The position numbers and the translations under genes were made by a program. A DNA stretch of 64,000 bases, from NCBI GenBank assembly GCA_049647265.1, contig JBARXJ010000040.1:9207-73206 (forward strand), read 5' to 3'. This DNA comes from JAAURB01 sp049647265. Lineage in GTDB: Bacteria; Cyanobacteriota; Cyanobacteriia; Cyanobacteriales; Microcoleaceae. The notes beneath the pieces were generated by a model. That model searched no databases. It was not told the origin of the DNA and saw nothing but the letters and a program-made list of their open reading frames with translations. Of the stretch, positions 56,731 to 64,000 are shown piece by piece (the first letter of the stretch is position 1; every line of letters begins with the position of its first letter).

Positions 56731-56874
56731 ATGGAAAATCAAGAAAATAAATTTGGATTTACCGAGTTTGCAGAAACCTGGAACGGTCGTTTAGCGATGT
56801 TAGGGTTCGTCATTGGAGTCGCAACTGAGTTACTCACCGGTCAAGGAATTCTATCTCAAATTGGTTTAATGTAA
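56731..56874 (+). CDS. High-light-inducible one-helix protein (Hli/SCP)
   Basis: I start at ATG 56731, with GGAG nine bases upstream; 47 residues (MENQENKFGFTEFAETWNGR...). The frame is open 24 codons further up but that part is not family-like. The single thylakoid helix has the chlorophyll-binding motif EFAETWNGRLAMLGFVIGVA (ExxNGRxAM), and the end is LLTGQGILSQIGLM. Hli proteins bind chlorophyll and carotenoid and protect photosystem assembly under high light. A terminator follows at 56938. Confidence 0.93.
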   Translation: MENQENKFGFTEFAETWNGRLAMLGFVIGVATELLTGQGILSQIGLM

Positions 56875-57227
56875 TTGATTGATCTGACAGATTTGTATTA
56901 GTCTGAAGAGCAATTATTAATTCTTATCAAGTATATCAGGAGCTTTTGGGTATTATCTCAAAGGCTCCTTAACTTTTCTCTGTTTTTGTCAATTCTCCTT
57001 AATTAATCATACAGCTCAATTTTTTAAATAAAATATAAAATCGCTCGAATTAAATTAACAATAAACTATTTTGATCGCGATTAAATTAACAACGTTTGAC
57101 ATCCCTCAGGATTGAATGCATTCTGTTGATGCACATCCAATGTAGCCATTGTCTCAGACAAAGCTTCAGCAAGGGGAATCTTTCATGAGATAATCATGAA
57201 GTAAGTGCAGCATATCAAACGTTGAAG
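56875..57227. other. Intergenic region between the Hli and CyanoP genes
   Basis: About 350 AT-rich bases; the terminator at 56938-56980 closes the hli transcript, and the rest must carry the CyanoP promoter. No other feature seen. Confidence 0.45.
56938..56980 (+). terminator. Terminator of the Hli gene
   Basis: AGGAGC (56938-56943) pairs with GCTCCT (56964-56969), extended by TTTG/CAAA inside, and is followed by the T-rich run TTAACTTTTCTCTGTTTTT. Confidence 0.75.
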
Positions 57228-57767
57228 ATGTTAAAACGACTAACCATACTCTTTATTGTTTTCATCAGTCTGACTCTGGGGGGGTGCATCTCTGCTGGAG
57301 GAGGATTTCAAACCTATGTAAATACCGCCAAAGGCTACGAATTTATTTATCCCAATGGTTGGACTGAGGTCAAAGTTTCTGATGGCCCTGATGTTGTGTT
57401 TCATGACATGATAGAACAGACGGAAAATGTCAGCGTTGTCATTAGTCCAGCTCCCGATGATACCTCTTTAGAAACCTTAGGAACTCCCTCAGAAGTCGGC
57501 TATAAGCTGAGCAAAAATGCAATTGCACCGCCTGGGTCAGGTCGTGAAGCAGAACTGATAAATGCAGAATCTCGTGAAGCGGGAGACAAAACTTATTATC
57601 TACTAGAATATGCGGTGAAACTACCCAATCAAAATCGCCATGATTTTGCCAGTGTTGCCATTAGTCGAGGTAAATTATTTACAATTAATGCTTCCGCCAC
57701 TGAAAAGCGCTGGGAGAAGATGCACGATTTGTTAGAACAATCCATTCGTTCCTTTAGGGTATATTAA
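57228..57767 (+). CDS. PsbP-like photosystem II protein (CyanoP), lipoprotein
   Basis: ATG 57228 gives 179 residues; TTG 57222 would add two. The signal peptide ends LTLGGC, a lipobox, so this is a lumenal thylakoid lipoprotein. The PsbP fold covers about 25-178: YVNTAKGYEFIYPNGWTEVK, VSVVISPAPDDTSLETLGTP, TYYLLEYAVKLPNQNRHDFA and WEKMHDLLEQSIRSFRVY. CyanoP assists photosystem II assembly. The maf gene follows 17 bases later on the same strand. Confidence 0.92.
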   Translation: MLKRLTILFIVFISLTLGGCISAGGGFQTYVNTAKGYEFIYPNGWTEVKVSDGPDVVFHDMIEQTENVSVVISPAPDDTSLETLGTPSEVGYKLSKNAIAPPGSGREAELINAESREAGDKTYYLLEYAVKLPNQNRHDFASVAISRGKLFTINASATEKRWEKMHDLLEQSIRSFRVY

Positions 57768-57784
57768 TCCATTTTAGTGCTTTT

Positions 57785-58495
57785 ATGATCCGCCCAACTC
57801 CTGCCACTTTTATCCTCGCTTCTGCATCTCCCGCACGACGACAATTACTTGAAAAAGCAGGAATTTCTCCTTTAATCTGTCCGAGTCAGTTTGATGAATC
57901 GCAAATTAAGACCAAAAATCCCAGTCAATTAGTTGAAACATTAGCACAGTGTAAAGCTCAAGTTATTGTCGATCAAATTCATCAAAATCAGCCGCTTTTT
58001 CCGATCAATTCAGAAGCTCAAAAACGGATTAAATCAGAAAAAGTATTAGTCTTAGGATGCGATTCTGTTCTAGTTGTAGCGGGTGAAATTTACGGCAAAC
58101 CCAAAGATGCAGCAGAAGCCATTTCTCGTTGGCAAATTATGCGAGGTCAAGTGGGTCAACTCTTGACAGGCTATGCATTAATTGACATCAAATCTAATCG
58201 CAAACAGGTAACATCTCGAGTGACTCAGGTTTATTTTGCCTCCGTCAGTGACGATGAAATTAAGGCTTATATTGCCACTGGCGAACCGTTAAATTGTGCG
58301 GGATGTTTTGCCATCGAGGGGAAAGGGGGATTATTCATTGAAAAGCTAGAAGGATGTCATACCAATGTGATTGGGTTAAGCTTACCTTTACTGCGTCAAA
58401 TGCTGAATCAATTAGAATACAAAGTTACTGATTTTTGGAATTTAAATACAGATCTTTTATTCTATACTCATCAAGGAGATCCTCAACTCGACTAA
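57785..58495 (+). CDS. Maf-like nucleoside triphosphate pyrophosphatase
   Basis: Maf proteins hydrolyse non-canonical or excess NTPs such as dTTP/UTP to the monophosphate. The start ILASASPARRQLLEKAGI is the family signature, followed by GCDSVLVVAGEIYGKP and MRGQVGQLLTGYALID; GCFAIEGKGGLFIEKLEG comes near the end. The 236 residues are about 30-40 longer than usual, owing to an insertion at about 62-82 (IHQNQPLFPINSEAQKRIKS) and a C-terminal tail. It follows CyanoP by 17 bases, so the two may be co-transcribed. Confidence 0.92.
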   Translation: MIRPTPATFILASASPARRQLLEKAGISPLICPSQFDESQIKTKNPSQLVETLAQCKAQVIVDQIHQNQPLFPINSEAQKRIKSEKVLVLGCDSVLVVAGEIYGKPKDAAEAISRWQIMRGQVGQLLTGYALIDIKSNRKQVTSRVTQVYFASVSDDEIKAYIATGEPLNCAGCFAIEGKGGLFIEKLEGCHTNVIGLSLPLLRQMLNQLEYKVTDFWNLNTDLLFYTHQGDPQLD

Positions 58496-58501
58496 ATCAA
58501 T

Positions 58502-58589
58502 AGCCATTCTGAATTGAGAGATAAAATTTGGGTAAAATTAGTTTCTCTATCTCACAAATACCTCTCTTTGATGAGAAGAAAGAATGGCT
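58502..58589. repeat. Inverted repeat after the Maf gene
   Basis: AGCCATTCT (58502-58510) and AGAATGGCT (58581-58589) are exact inverted copies 70 bases apart. A shorter GAGAGATAAA...TCTCTATCTC pair lies inside, near 58516-58553. A short T/C run follows. It may act as a weak terminator. Confidence 0.5.
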
Positions 58590-58783
58590 TTCTCCCGTGG
58601 GTTTTGGTTAGAAATTAGTTTAGATTTATCTTGAATAAACTCGCAATACTCTTGCACTTAAAACCTTGACTTACTTATAATTAAAAGAGACTAAACTCTC
58701 TGACACAATCTAAATTTTCCGTGTTATTCTATATTAAAACTCTATCAGAAAGTTGAGAGATTATTTTCTAGTTCTAACTTTCC

Positions 58784-59470
58784 ATGAACCCTCTAAAAAT
58801 TTCAATTATTATCCCAGTTTTAAATGAAGCAACATCAATAACAACGGTTATTCAACAAGCTCTTACTGGGAAAAATATTGAAATAATAGTCGTTGATGGA
58901 GGCAGTCAAGATCAAACCGTTGAAGTGGTTAATGCTTTAGGTGTAAAACTGATTCAAACTTCTCCTGGACGAGGACAACAGATGAATTTAGGCGCAACAC
59001 AAGCAACCGGAGAGATTTTATTATTTTTGCACGCTGATACTTATCTTCCCGATCAATTTGATGATTATATTTATCAAACTTTAGCACAACCTCACACATC
59101 TGCCGGAGCATTTAACCTCAATATCGCAGCTCATTTACCCGGCATTCATTGGATAGAAATAATAGTCAATTGGCGATCGCGCTTTCTACAGTTTCCCTAT
59201 GGAGATCAGGCAATCTTTCTCAAAACCACGACCTTTCGGCAAATCGGAGGATTTCCTCAATTACCCATTATGGAAGACTTTGAGTTAATTCGACAACTGC
59301 GAAAAAAAGGTAAAATTGCGATTTCTTCTGCTGCTGTTATTACTTCAGGACGACGATGGCAAAAGTTAGGCGTATTGAAAACAACACTTTTAAATCAACT
59401 GATTATCATTGGCTATCTTTTAGGAATTTCACCGGATAAGTTAGCAAAATTTTATCGTCGCCGTCACTAA
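58784..59470 (+). CDS. Family 2 glycosyltransferase of the arsenosugar type (TIGR04283-like)
   Basis: 228 residues, GT-A fold. SIIIPVLNEATSITTVIQQAL starts the nucleotide-binding part. DGGSQDQT, SPGRGQQMNLGATQATGEIL and FLHADTYLP (the metal motif) are characteristic of the TIGR04283 group. The acceptor side has FPYGDQAIFLKTTTFRQIGG and MEDFELIRQLRKKGKI. Members are found in arsenosugar synthesis clusters and elsewhere in cyanobacteria; no arsenic gene is adjacent, so the substrate is open. Confidence 0.85.
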   Translation: MNPLKISIIIPVLNEATSITTVIQQALTGKNIEIIVVDGGSQDQTVEVVNALGVKLIQTSPGRGQQMNLGATQATGEILLFLHADTYLPDQFDDYIYQTLAQPHTSAGAFNLNIAAHLPGIHWIEIIVNWRSRFLQFPYGDQAIFLKTTTFRQIGGFPQLPIMEDFELIRQLRKKGKIAISSAAVITSGRRWQKLGVLKTTLLNQLIIIGYLLGISPDKLAKFYRRRH

Positions 59471-59585
59471 GATAGTTTGTTGTTGATGGGGTAAGCTGAT
59501 GAGTCATTCTACTGCATATTAGCGTACAGATAATTTCTCTATAAAATCAGAGTTGAAAAACATTATTTTATTATCAAACTTACGA

Positions 59586-60506
59586 CTATTGTAATTTCTG
59601 AGAAATCGTTTGACTAACAATATTATTTCCCGATACACTCAAATGAATATGATCTCGATATAAACTTTCCGGATTAGGCGTTTGATTAAATAACGGTAAA
59701 AAATCAATAAATGTAATATTGTTTTCCTGAGTTAAAGCCATTAACCGTTGACGTGCCTTCACTTCATAATCCCGTGAACCCGGTTCTCCAATTTCTCGTA
59801 ATAATGGAGTTAAAGCTAATAAAAATTGAGCATTTTCTGATAAAACGTACTGTTGAATTTCAGCAATTTTATCTAAATTAAATCCTACTGGATCTTTAAT
59901 GTATTCAGCAGGTTGAGGCGGTTCAGGCACAGCAGAAGCTGAACCTAAATAACGAGTAAGAACTTCTTCTAAGGCAAAAGTCGGGAGTTTGTCGGGATAA
60001 TTGCGATCGCGACCAACAATTAAAGGATTCGGAACTTTAGAAAACAAATCATCTGTGTTAATCACCAACACCACAATTTTTGAATTAAAAATGCCATGTT
60101 TTTGTAAATAAGCCAATTGATTCGGCGGCCCCCAAGAATTCGCCGACATATTCAGCACTTCAACCGGAGTATTCTCTGTCGTTAATTGCTGCTGAATTTG
60201 TATCGAAAGAATATCAGCCTGATCTGTCCACCATCCCCCGTTAACAATAGAATCACCTAATAACAAAATCCGTAATGTATTGTCAGTCGGTTCTTTGGTA
60301 ATTTCCGGACTTCGCATCGAATAACCGTTAATCTCAATCCAATTGCCAAACCGCCGAGTTTTCTGCGACGGCGCTAACAAATAGCCTATATCAGGATCGC
60401 ATAGATAAATCAACGGTTGACCAAACCCTGCAATTCGTCGCAATGCTAGCTCTATCACCACCATACCCGCTAATATTCCGACTAATATAATCATCGCTAT
60501 TTTCAC
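59586..60506 (-). CDS. Membrane-anchored SGNH/GDSL-type hydrolase family protein
   Basis: 306 residues. One N-terminal transmembrane helix (about 3-22) anchors a periplasmic SGNH domain. Block I is LLLGDSIVNGGW (nucleophile Ser), block III is MSANSWGPPNQL (the Asn of GxN-like), and block V is YRDHIHLSVSGN (Asp and His). The family covers esterases, acyl-transferases and cell-wall modifying enzymes. No clear neighbour gives the substrate. It is convergent with the glycosyltransferase and divergent from btpA. Confidence 0.8.
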   Translation of the reverse strand: MKIAMIILVGILAGMVVIELALRRIAGFGQPLIYLCDPDIGYLLAPSQKTRRFGNWIEINGYSMRSPEITKEPTDNTLRILLLGDSIVNGGWWTDQADILSIQIQQQLTTENTPVEVLNMSANSWGPPNQLAYLQKHGIFNSKIVVLVINTDDLFSKVPNPLIVGRDRNYPDKLPTFALEEVLTRYLGSASAVPEPPQPAEYIKDPVGFNLDKIAEIQQYVLSENAQFLLALTPLLREIGEPGSRDYEVKARQRLMALTQENNITFIDFLPLFNQTPNPESLYRDHIHLSVSGNNIVSQTISQKLQ

Positions 60507-60706
60507 AACTTTACCCCTATCCGATTAATTTAAATTACAAATTGACCTGCTTTATTGATACACTGATTGATGGCAACTTTGATGCTCCTTGCCTATTCTA
60601 AGGTGAGGCGGGTCAAACCGAATAAAATGCATGAATTCATACCCTCTCAAATTCAGAAGGGTTTGAAAATGATAGATCTGATCTCTTGGTGGTTGTAGGT
60701 AAATCT

Positions 60707-61513
60707 GTGGACTTGTATCAAATCTTTAAAACACATAATCCGATTATTGGTGTTGTACATTTATTACCCTTACCCACCTCTCCGCGCTGGGGAGGAGATC
60801 TTAAAGTAATTATTGATCGCGCCGAACAAGAAGCCACCGCTTTAGCTTCAGGGGGTGTCCATGGAATTATCGTTGAAAACTTCTTCGATGCACCCTTTGC
60901 CAAAGATCAAGTCGATCCTGCCGTCATTAGTGCCATGACACTCATTGTGCATCGGTTAATGAATTTAGTCACCTTACCCATCGGAATTAATGTCCTGCGA
61001 AATGACGCTCAGGCTGCCTTAGCGATCGCCTCCTGTGTGGGGGCGCAATTCATCCGGGTAAACGTCCTCAACGGCGTGATGGCAACCGATCAGGGCATTA
61101 TAGAAGGCAATGCTCATCAGCTTTTGCGGTATCGCCGAGAATTAGGTAGTGATGTTAAAATCTTAGCCGATGTCTTGGTGAAACACGCTCATCCCATTGG
61201 CAATATTAACCTCGGTAATGCCATTGAAGATACAATTAAACGAGCCTTAGCCGATGCAATTATTTTATCTGGTTGGACAACAGGAAACCCTCCCAGTTTA
61301 CAGGATTTAGAAGTTGCCCGAATAGCCGCAGGTAATACCCCGATTTTTATTGGCAGCGGGGCTAATTATGATAATATCCACAAAATGATGTCGATGGCAG
61401 ATGGAGTCATTGTCTCTAGCTCCCTGAAACGACACGGTAAAATTGAGCAACCTATTGACCCCAGTCGAGTGAGTCAGTTTGTTGAGGCGACTCATCGCAG
61501 CTTATCGAAATAG
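60707..61513 (+). CDS. btpA: BtpA family photosystem I biogenesis protein
   Basis: BtpA was found in Synechocystis as a thylakoid-associated factor needed for stable photosystem I. I start at the GTG at 60707 (MDLYQIFKTHNPIIGVVHLL), giving 268 residues and matching the family; TTG 60686 would add seven. The protein is a TIM-barrel-like BtpA/SgcQ domain: VVHLLPLPTSPRWGGDLKVI, GGVHGIIVENFFDAPF, INVLRNDAQAALAIASCVGA and GSGANYDNIHKMMSMADGVI. A terminator palindrome lies about 95 bases after its end. Confidence 0.93.
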   Translation: MDLYQIFKTHNPIIGVVHLLPLPTSPRWGGDLKVIIDRAEQEATALASGGVHGIIVENFFDAPFAKDQVDPAVISAMTLIVHRLMNLVTLPIGINVLRNDAQAALAIASCVGAQFIRVNVLNGVMATDQGIIEGNAHQLLRYRRELGSDVKILADVLVKHAHPIGNINLGNAIEDTIKRALADAIILSGWTTGNPPSLQDLEVARIAAGNTPIFIGSGANYDNIHKMMSMADGVIVSSSLKRHGKIEQPIDPSRVSQFVEATHRSLSK

Positions 61514-61608
61514 ACTATCACAAACTTCTTGTTTAAGACATTGGAGACGGGGAGATACCCAAGGCTGTTTAATGCGTCGGGAAACATTTGTTGTGACCTC
61601 TCCCCCAG

Positions 61609-61643
61609 CCCCTCTCCTGCTAGGAGAGGGGAGTATTTTTTCT
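61609..61643 (+). terminator. Terminator-like palindrome after btpA
   Basis: CCCCTCTCCT (61609-61618), GCT loop, AGGAGAGGGG (61622-61631), then AGTATTTTTTCT. It belongs to the CCCTCTCC interspersed repeat family also seen at 30407-30427, here followed by a T-run, so it probably stops btpA transcription. Confidence 0.7.
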
Positions 61644-61810
61644 ATTAATTACTCCTCATAACCTTGGATGTAAGGAGGTTGGGGGTTAGGTCGAAAAATT
61701 TCTGGTCGAGAATGAAACAGCCCTGGGGGAGACACCGGAGACACCGGAGATGAGGAGATGAAGAAACGCTTGACTCACCCACTCACCTTGTCACTCGCTC
61801 ATCTTACACC

Positions 61811-63130
61811 CTACTTTTTATCAATAAAATGCGCCCAAATATTCCCATTTGGCCCTGATACTCGATCCAAATAACTGTAAGAATATAATAGGCGTTGACC
61901 CTCTGTATTGGAATAGTTGGTATAGGCATCGCCCCAAGGATCGTGGACAATATAGCCTTCATTGTTATAACCAATTAAAGTCACAATATGACCCGATGGA
62001 GTAAAATCTCCGGCTAAAACTACAGGGCGACGATTAATTAATTCTTCTTTGACTTCCACCCAATTTCTAGTAGTGCTAAAACTGGTTTTAAAGCCATACG
62101 CTTGAATTAATGCCGACAATACACTGTGATTGGTTTGTGAGCCAGCACCCGCATGATTAAAGCACCATTGTAATAGCTCATCTTCTAATTGTCCGCCCAT
62201 TCGAGACCGAAGACCATGGTAAAACAGTGCCATTGCAATGGATGTAACATTGCAAGTTGACCAAGAATAACGCGGATTATCTCGTTGAGAAAAATAGGGA
62301 ATATTTAATTCTAAATGGGGCGGAATGGGATTAAAAGATTTACCGCGTTGTTGAAAACTAACATCTGTTGGTAAAACATAACCGGTATTACCAAAATAAG
62401 AGATTTCTTCAGTCAAAGCCACCTTGATATGACCTTGCTCTACACTATAACTCTTAATTCCATAAACTTGTTCTCCAGGTAAAACTGCTTTTTCTGAAGC
62501 TTTCAATAAATCCGTTTTAATCGGTTGTTTTTTAATTACAGTTTCCTGTTGAACTATCATTGTAATGGCATCCGGATTATAGGGAATTTCAATACCATCC
62601 CGAATGAGGCGAACGTGTTGCCAATACACATATCCAACATTACCAAAATCCGCAATAGATTCTGTTAATATTACCCGAAAATGTCCTTGAGTCGAAGCAT
62701 ATCCTTGAATAAAAAAGGTTTGTCCGAGGGAAATTTGAGTATATTGATCGGGCGATAAACTTGAACTATCAATCGGTTTTTTCTTAATTAAAGTCGTTTG
62801 AGTAATCCACAATTTCGCGTTAATCTCTGTATCAGGAATCTGATCGACATCAAAATCAAGAACTTCTTCTCCTTGATGAAATCGAATATGTTTTATATAA
62901 ACGTAACCAAAAGAACCAATATGGGGAATATTATCTTCTAATAAAACTTTTAAATGTCCGTCAACGACACCATATTTCAAAACTTTAAATTTTTGACCCG
63001 CTTTCAGGACTATTTTTTGTTCTTTATTCAGGAGAGTTGAATCAACTGGAGTACTTTTAAATAGAGTATCTGTGACGATCTCTAATTGTAAATCCTGGGC
63101 GATGAGAGGAGAAGTTTGAGTGGTAGTCAT
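61811..63130 (-). CDS. Protein with three SH3-like repeats and a C39-like peptidase domain
   Basis: 439 residues. Residues about 18-95, 108-180 and 188-258 are three related units of the SH3-like type, each with an L/IKKxPIDSS..L start, a GQxFxIxxY centre and a GHxRVxLxExIxxFGxxGYVY end. Residues about 270-439 are a papain-fold C39-like domain. It has Cys293 in WSTCNVTSIAMALF, His381 in PSGHIVTLIGY and Asp397 in VHDPWGDAY. The first residues after the ATG show no signal peptide. The substrate is unknown; cell-wall amino-acid hydrolases share this architecture, but the fit is loose. Confidence 0.75.
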   Translation of the reverse strand: MTTTQTSPLIAQDLQLEIVTDTLFKSTPVDSTLLNKEQKIVLKAGQKFKVLKYGVVDGHLKVLLEDNIPHIGSFGYVYIKHIRFHQGEEVLDFDVDQIPDTEINAKLWITQTTLIKKKPIDSSSLSPDQYTQISLGQTFFIQGYASTQGHFRVILTESIADFGNVGYVYWQHVRLIRDGIEIPYNPDAITMIVQQETVIKKQPIKTDLLKASEKAVLPGEQVYGIKSYSVEQGHIKVALTEEISYFGNTGYVLPTDVSFQQRGKSFNPIPPHLELNIPYFSQRDNPRYSWSTCNVTSIAMALFYHGLRSRMGGQLEDELLQWCFNHAGAGSQTNHSVLSALIQAYGFKTSFSTTRNWVEVKEELINRRPVVLAGDFTPSGHIVTLIGYNNEGYIVHDPWGDAYTNYSNTEGQRLLYSYSYLDRVSGPNGNIWAHFIDKK

Positions 63131-63560
63131 CTTGAATAAATCACTAATAATTTTTCAACTATATTTTTATTGCCTGACCTTAAACATCACCCAACTATTT
63201 CAGATTCACTGATGCTATGAACCCGTCTCATCTCAACAGCAAGTATTACTCCTGAAAATCGCATAAAACAATTGATTATCAGTAGTTATACGTCTGACTT
63301 TTTTATGATTAGAGATGAGAATTAGTTTCTATGAGTGAGACTTCGGCAATAAAACAATCGGTAGATTAGTGAAAGACTCGTTCAGATGCTATTTAGCATG
63401 ATGACATGACACCCAATTTATTGTCCAAGGAGTCAGATACCTGATATTTGATACCCACAGGTGTGAGATACCCCACACCCGATAACCTACAATATTGTCT
63501 TAAGCCAGACAAAAGTGACGTTGTACCCTTAGATTGAATTTGGGTTTAGCTAACGGTAAC
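63131..63560. other. Intergenic region upstream of the C39-like gene
   Basis: About 430 bases between two minus-strand genes. Near 63441 the sequence repeats TACCTGATATT, TACCCACAGGTGTGAGATACCCC; no clean hairpin or ORF is supported. Confidence 0.4.
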
Positions 63561-64000
63561 TTAACCACCGCCGCCACCGCCGCCACCACAACCACCGCCA
63601 ATATCGCCATCATAACCAGTAGATTTTGAACTAGATTTAGAATAAGGACGGCATGGCCATATTCTTCTTTTGATAATTACTGCTATTATTACAAAAATAA
63701 AGAGTAGCCCATAGAGGAGTATAGGTGAAGGTTGGGGCTGTTGTTCTAAATAATTATTAGGGGCAGGTGAAATGTTGGGCTGTTGTTCTAAATAATTACT
63801 AGGTGTAGGTGAAATGTTGGGCTGTTGTCTCAAATAATTATTCGGTGTAGGTGAAATGTTGGGCTGTTGTCTCAAATAATTATTCGGTGTAGGTGAAGGT
63901 TGGGGCTGCTTTTTAAGAGAATTATTCGGTGTAGGTGAAGGTTGGGGCTGCTTTTTAAGAGAATTATTCTGTGTAGGTGAAGGTTGGGGCTGCTTTTTAA
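63561..64000 (-). CDS. Repeat protein with one membrane helix and a glycine-rich tail (5' end outside the window)
   Basis: The frame remains open to the right edge; the ATG at 63875 is internal to the repeat array and I do not take it as the start. Seven 14-residue units of the type (K/R/E)(K/Q)QPxxSPTPNN(Y/S)L are in view (KKQPQPSPTQNNSL, RQQPNISPTPNNYL and so on), then one transmembrane helix (LLYGLLFIFVIIAVIIKRR). A short Ser/Lys segment leads to a tail of DGDIGGGCGGGGGGGG at the end. The repeat is 42 bases long in DNA. Function unknown; a helix before a glycine tail also occurs in some TPM-domain phosphatase-like proteins, but their catalytic part would be upstream. Confidence 0.7.
   Translation of the reverse strand, partial: KKQPQPSPTQNNSLKKQPQPSPTPNNSLKKQPQPSPTPNNYLRQQPNISPTPNNYLRQQPNISPTPSNYLEQQPNISPAPNNYLEQQPQPSPILLYGLLFIFVIIAVIIKRRIWPCRPYSKSSSKSTGYDGDIGGGCGGGGGGGG
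63833..64000 (-). repeat. 42-bp tandem repeat inside the Gly-tail gene
   Basis: Near-identical 42-base units run to the window edge, with GGTGTAGGTGAAGGTTGGGG in the rightmost copies and GGTGTAGGTGAAATGTTGGG in the left ones. The period equals 14 codons, so unit gain or loss keeps the frame. Confidence 0.85.

Overview
This window is chromosomal DNA of a cyanobacterium, probably a filamentous Oscillatoriales type (Planktothrix/Oscillatoria/Lyngbya-like by impression; no rRNA is present to confirm it). The evidence is the repeated octamer GCGATCGC (HIP1) in and between genes, oxygenic-photosynthesis genes (GUN4, Tic20/Ycf60, a CyanoP/PsbP-like lipoprotein, a one-helix high-light-inducible protein, BtpA), an intein-interrupted dnaB, and many pentapeptide-repeat, CHAT and TPR-kinase proteins. 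No tRNA, rRNA, CRISPR array, prophage or canonical transposase was seen.

Layout. 1-9.2 kb: a TolC-type outer-membrane protein (cut by the left edge), gun4, a 1789-residue secreted protein joining a two-partner-secretion (TPS) haemagglutinin domain to a C-terminal caspase-like CHAT domain, and coaE. 9.3-14.7 kb: a secreted pentapeptide protein, a candidate Yfr2-type small RNA, small membrane proteins, a DedA protein, a STAS regulator facing a coiled-coil protein across a strong terminator, rpsF, tic20 and a small Cys protein. 14.8-23.3 kb: glyA, a WecA/TagO-type transferase, cinA, and the rplI-dnaB pair, where dnaB carries two inteins. 23.8-24.4 kb: a small element of palindromic ends around a GIY-YIG gene, beside ubiD. 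26.7-30.3 kb: a 1196-residue RTX-type secreted glycosidase-like protein. 30.5-39.9 kb: glpK, argF, a PiT phosphate permease, a coiled-coil/EamA transporter and a MASE1 histidine kinase. 40-43 kb: mostly non-coding, with a hidden one-helix protein gene that has its own terminator, a broken subtilase gene and small conserved genes. 43.2-51 kb: a double-kinase/TPR protein, a fasciclin protein, a three-copy 115-bp tandem repeat, a second TPS-CHAT protein and a second pentapeptide protein. 51.5-56.5 kb: radC, then a minus-strand group ispF, solute-binding lipoprotein, larB and MOSC protein. 56.7-64 kb: hli, CyanoP, maf, an arsenosugar-type glycosyltransferase, an SGNH hydrolase, btpA, an SH3/C39-like protein and a repeat protein with a glycine tail, cut by the right edge.

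Most of the window is housekeeping and photosynthesis support. The points that stand out are the two exported CHAT proteins, the dnaB gene with one full-size and one decaying intein, the GIY-YIG palindrome element, the tandem repeat next to the second CHAT gene, and the unlisted small transcript at 40.2-40.4 kb. All functional calls come from reading the sequence; no database search was run.
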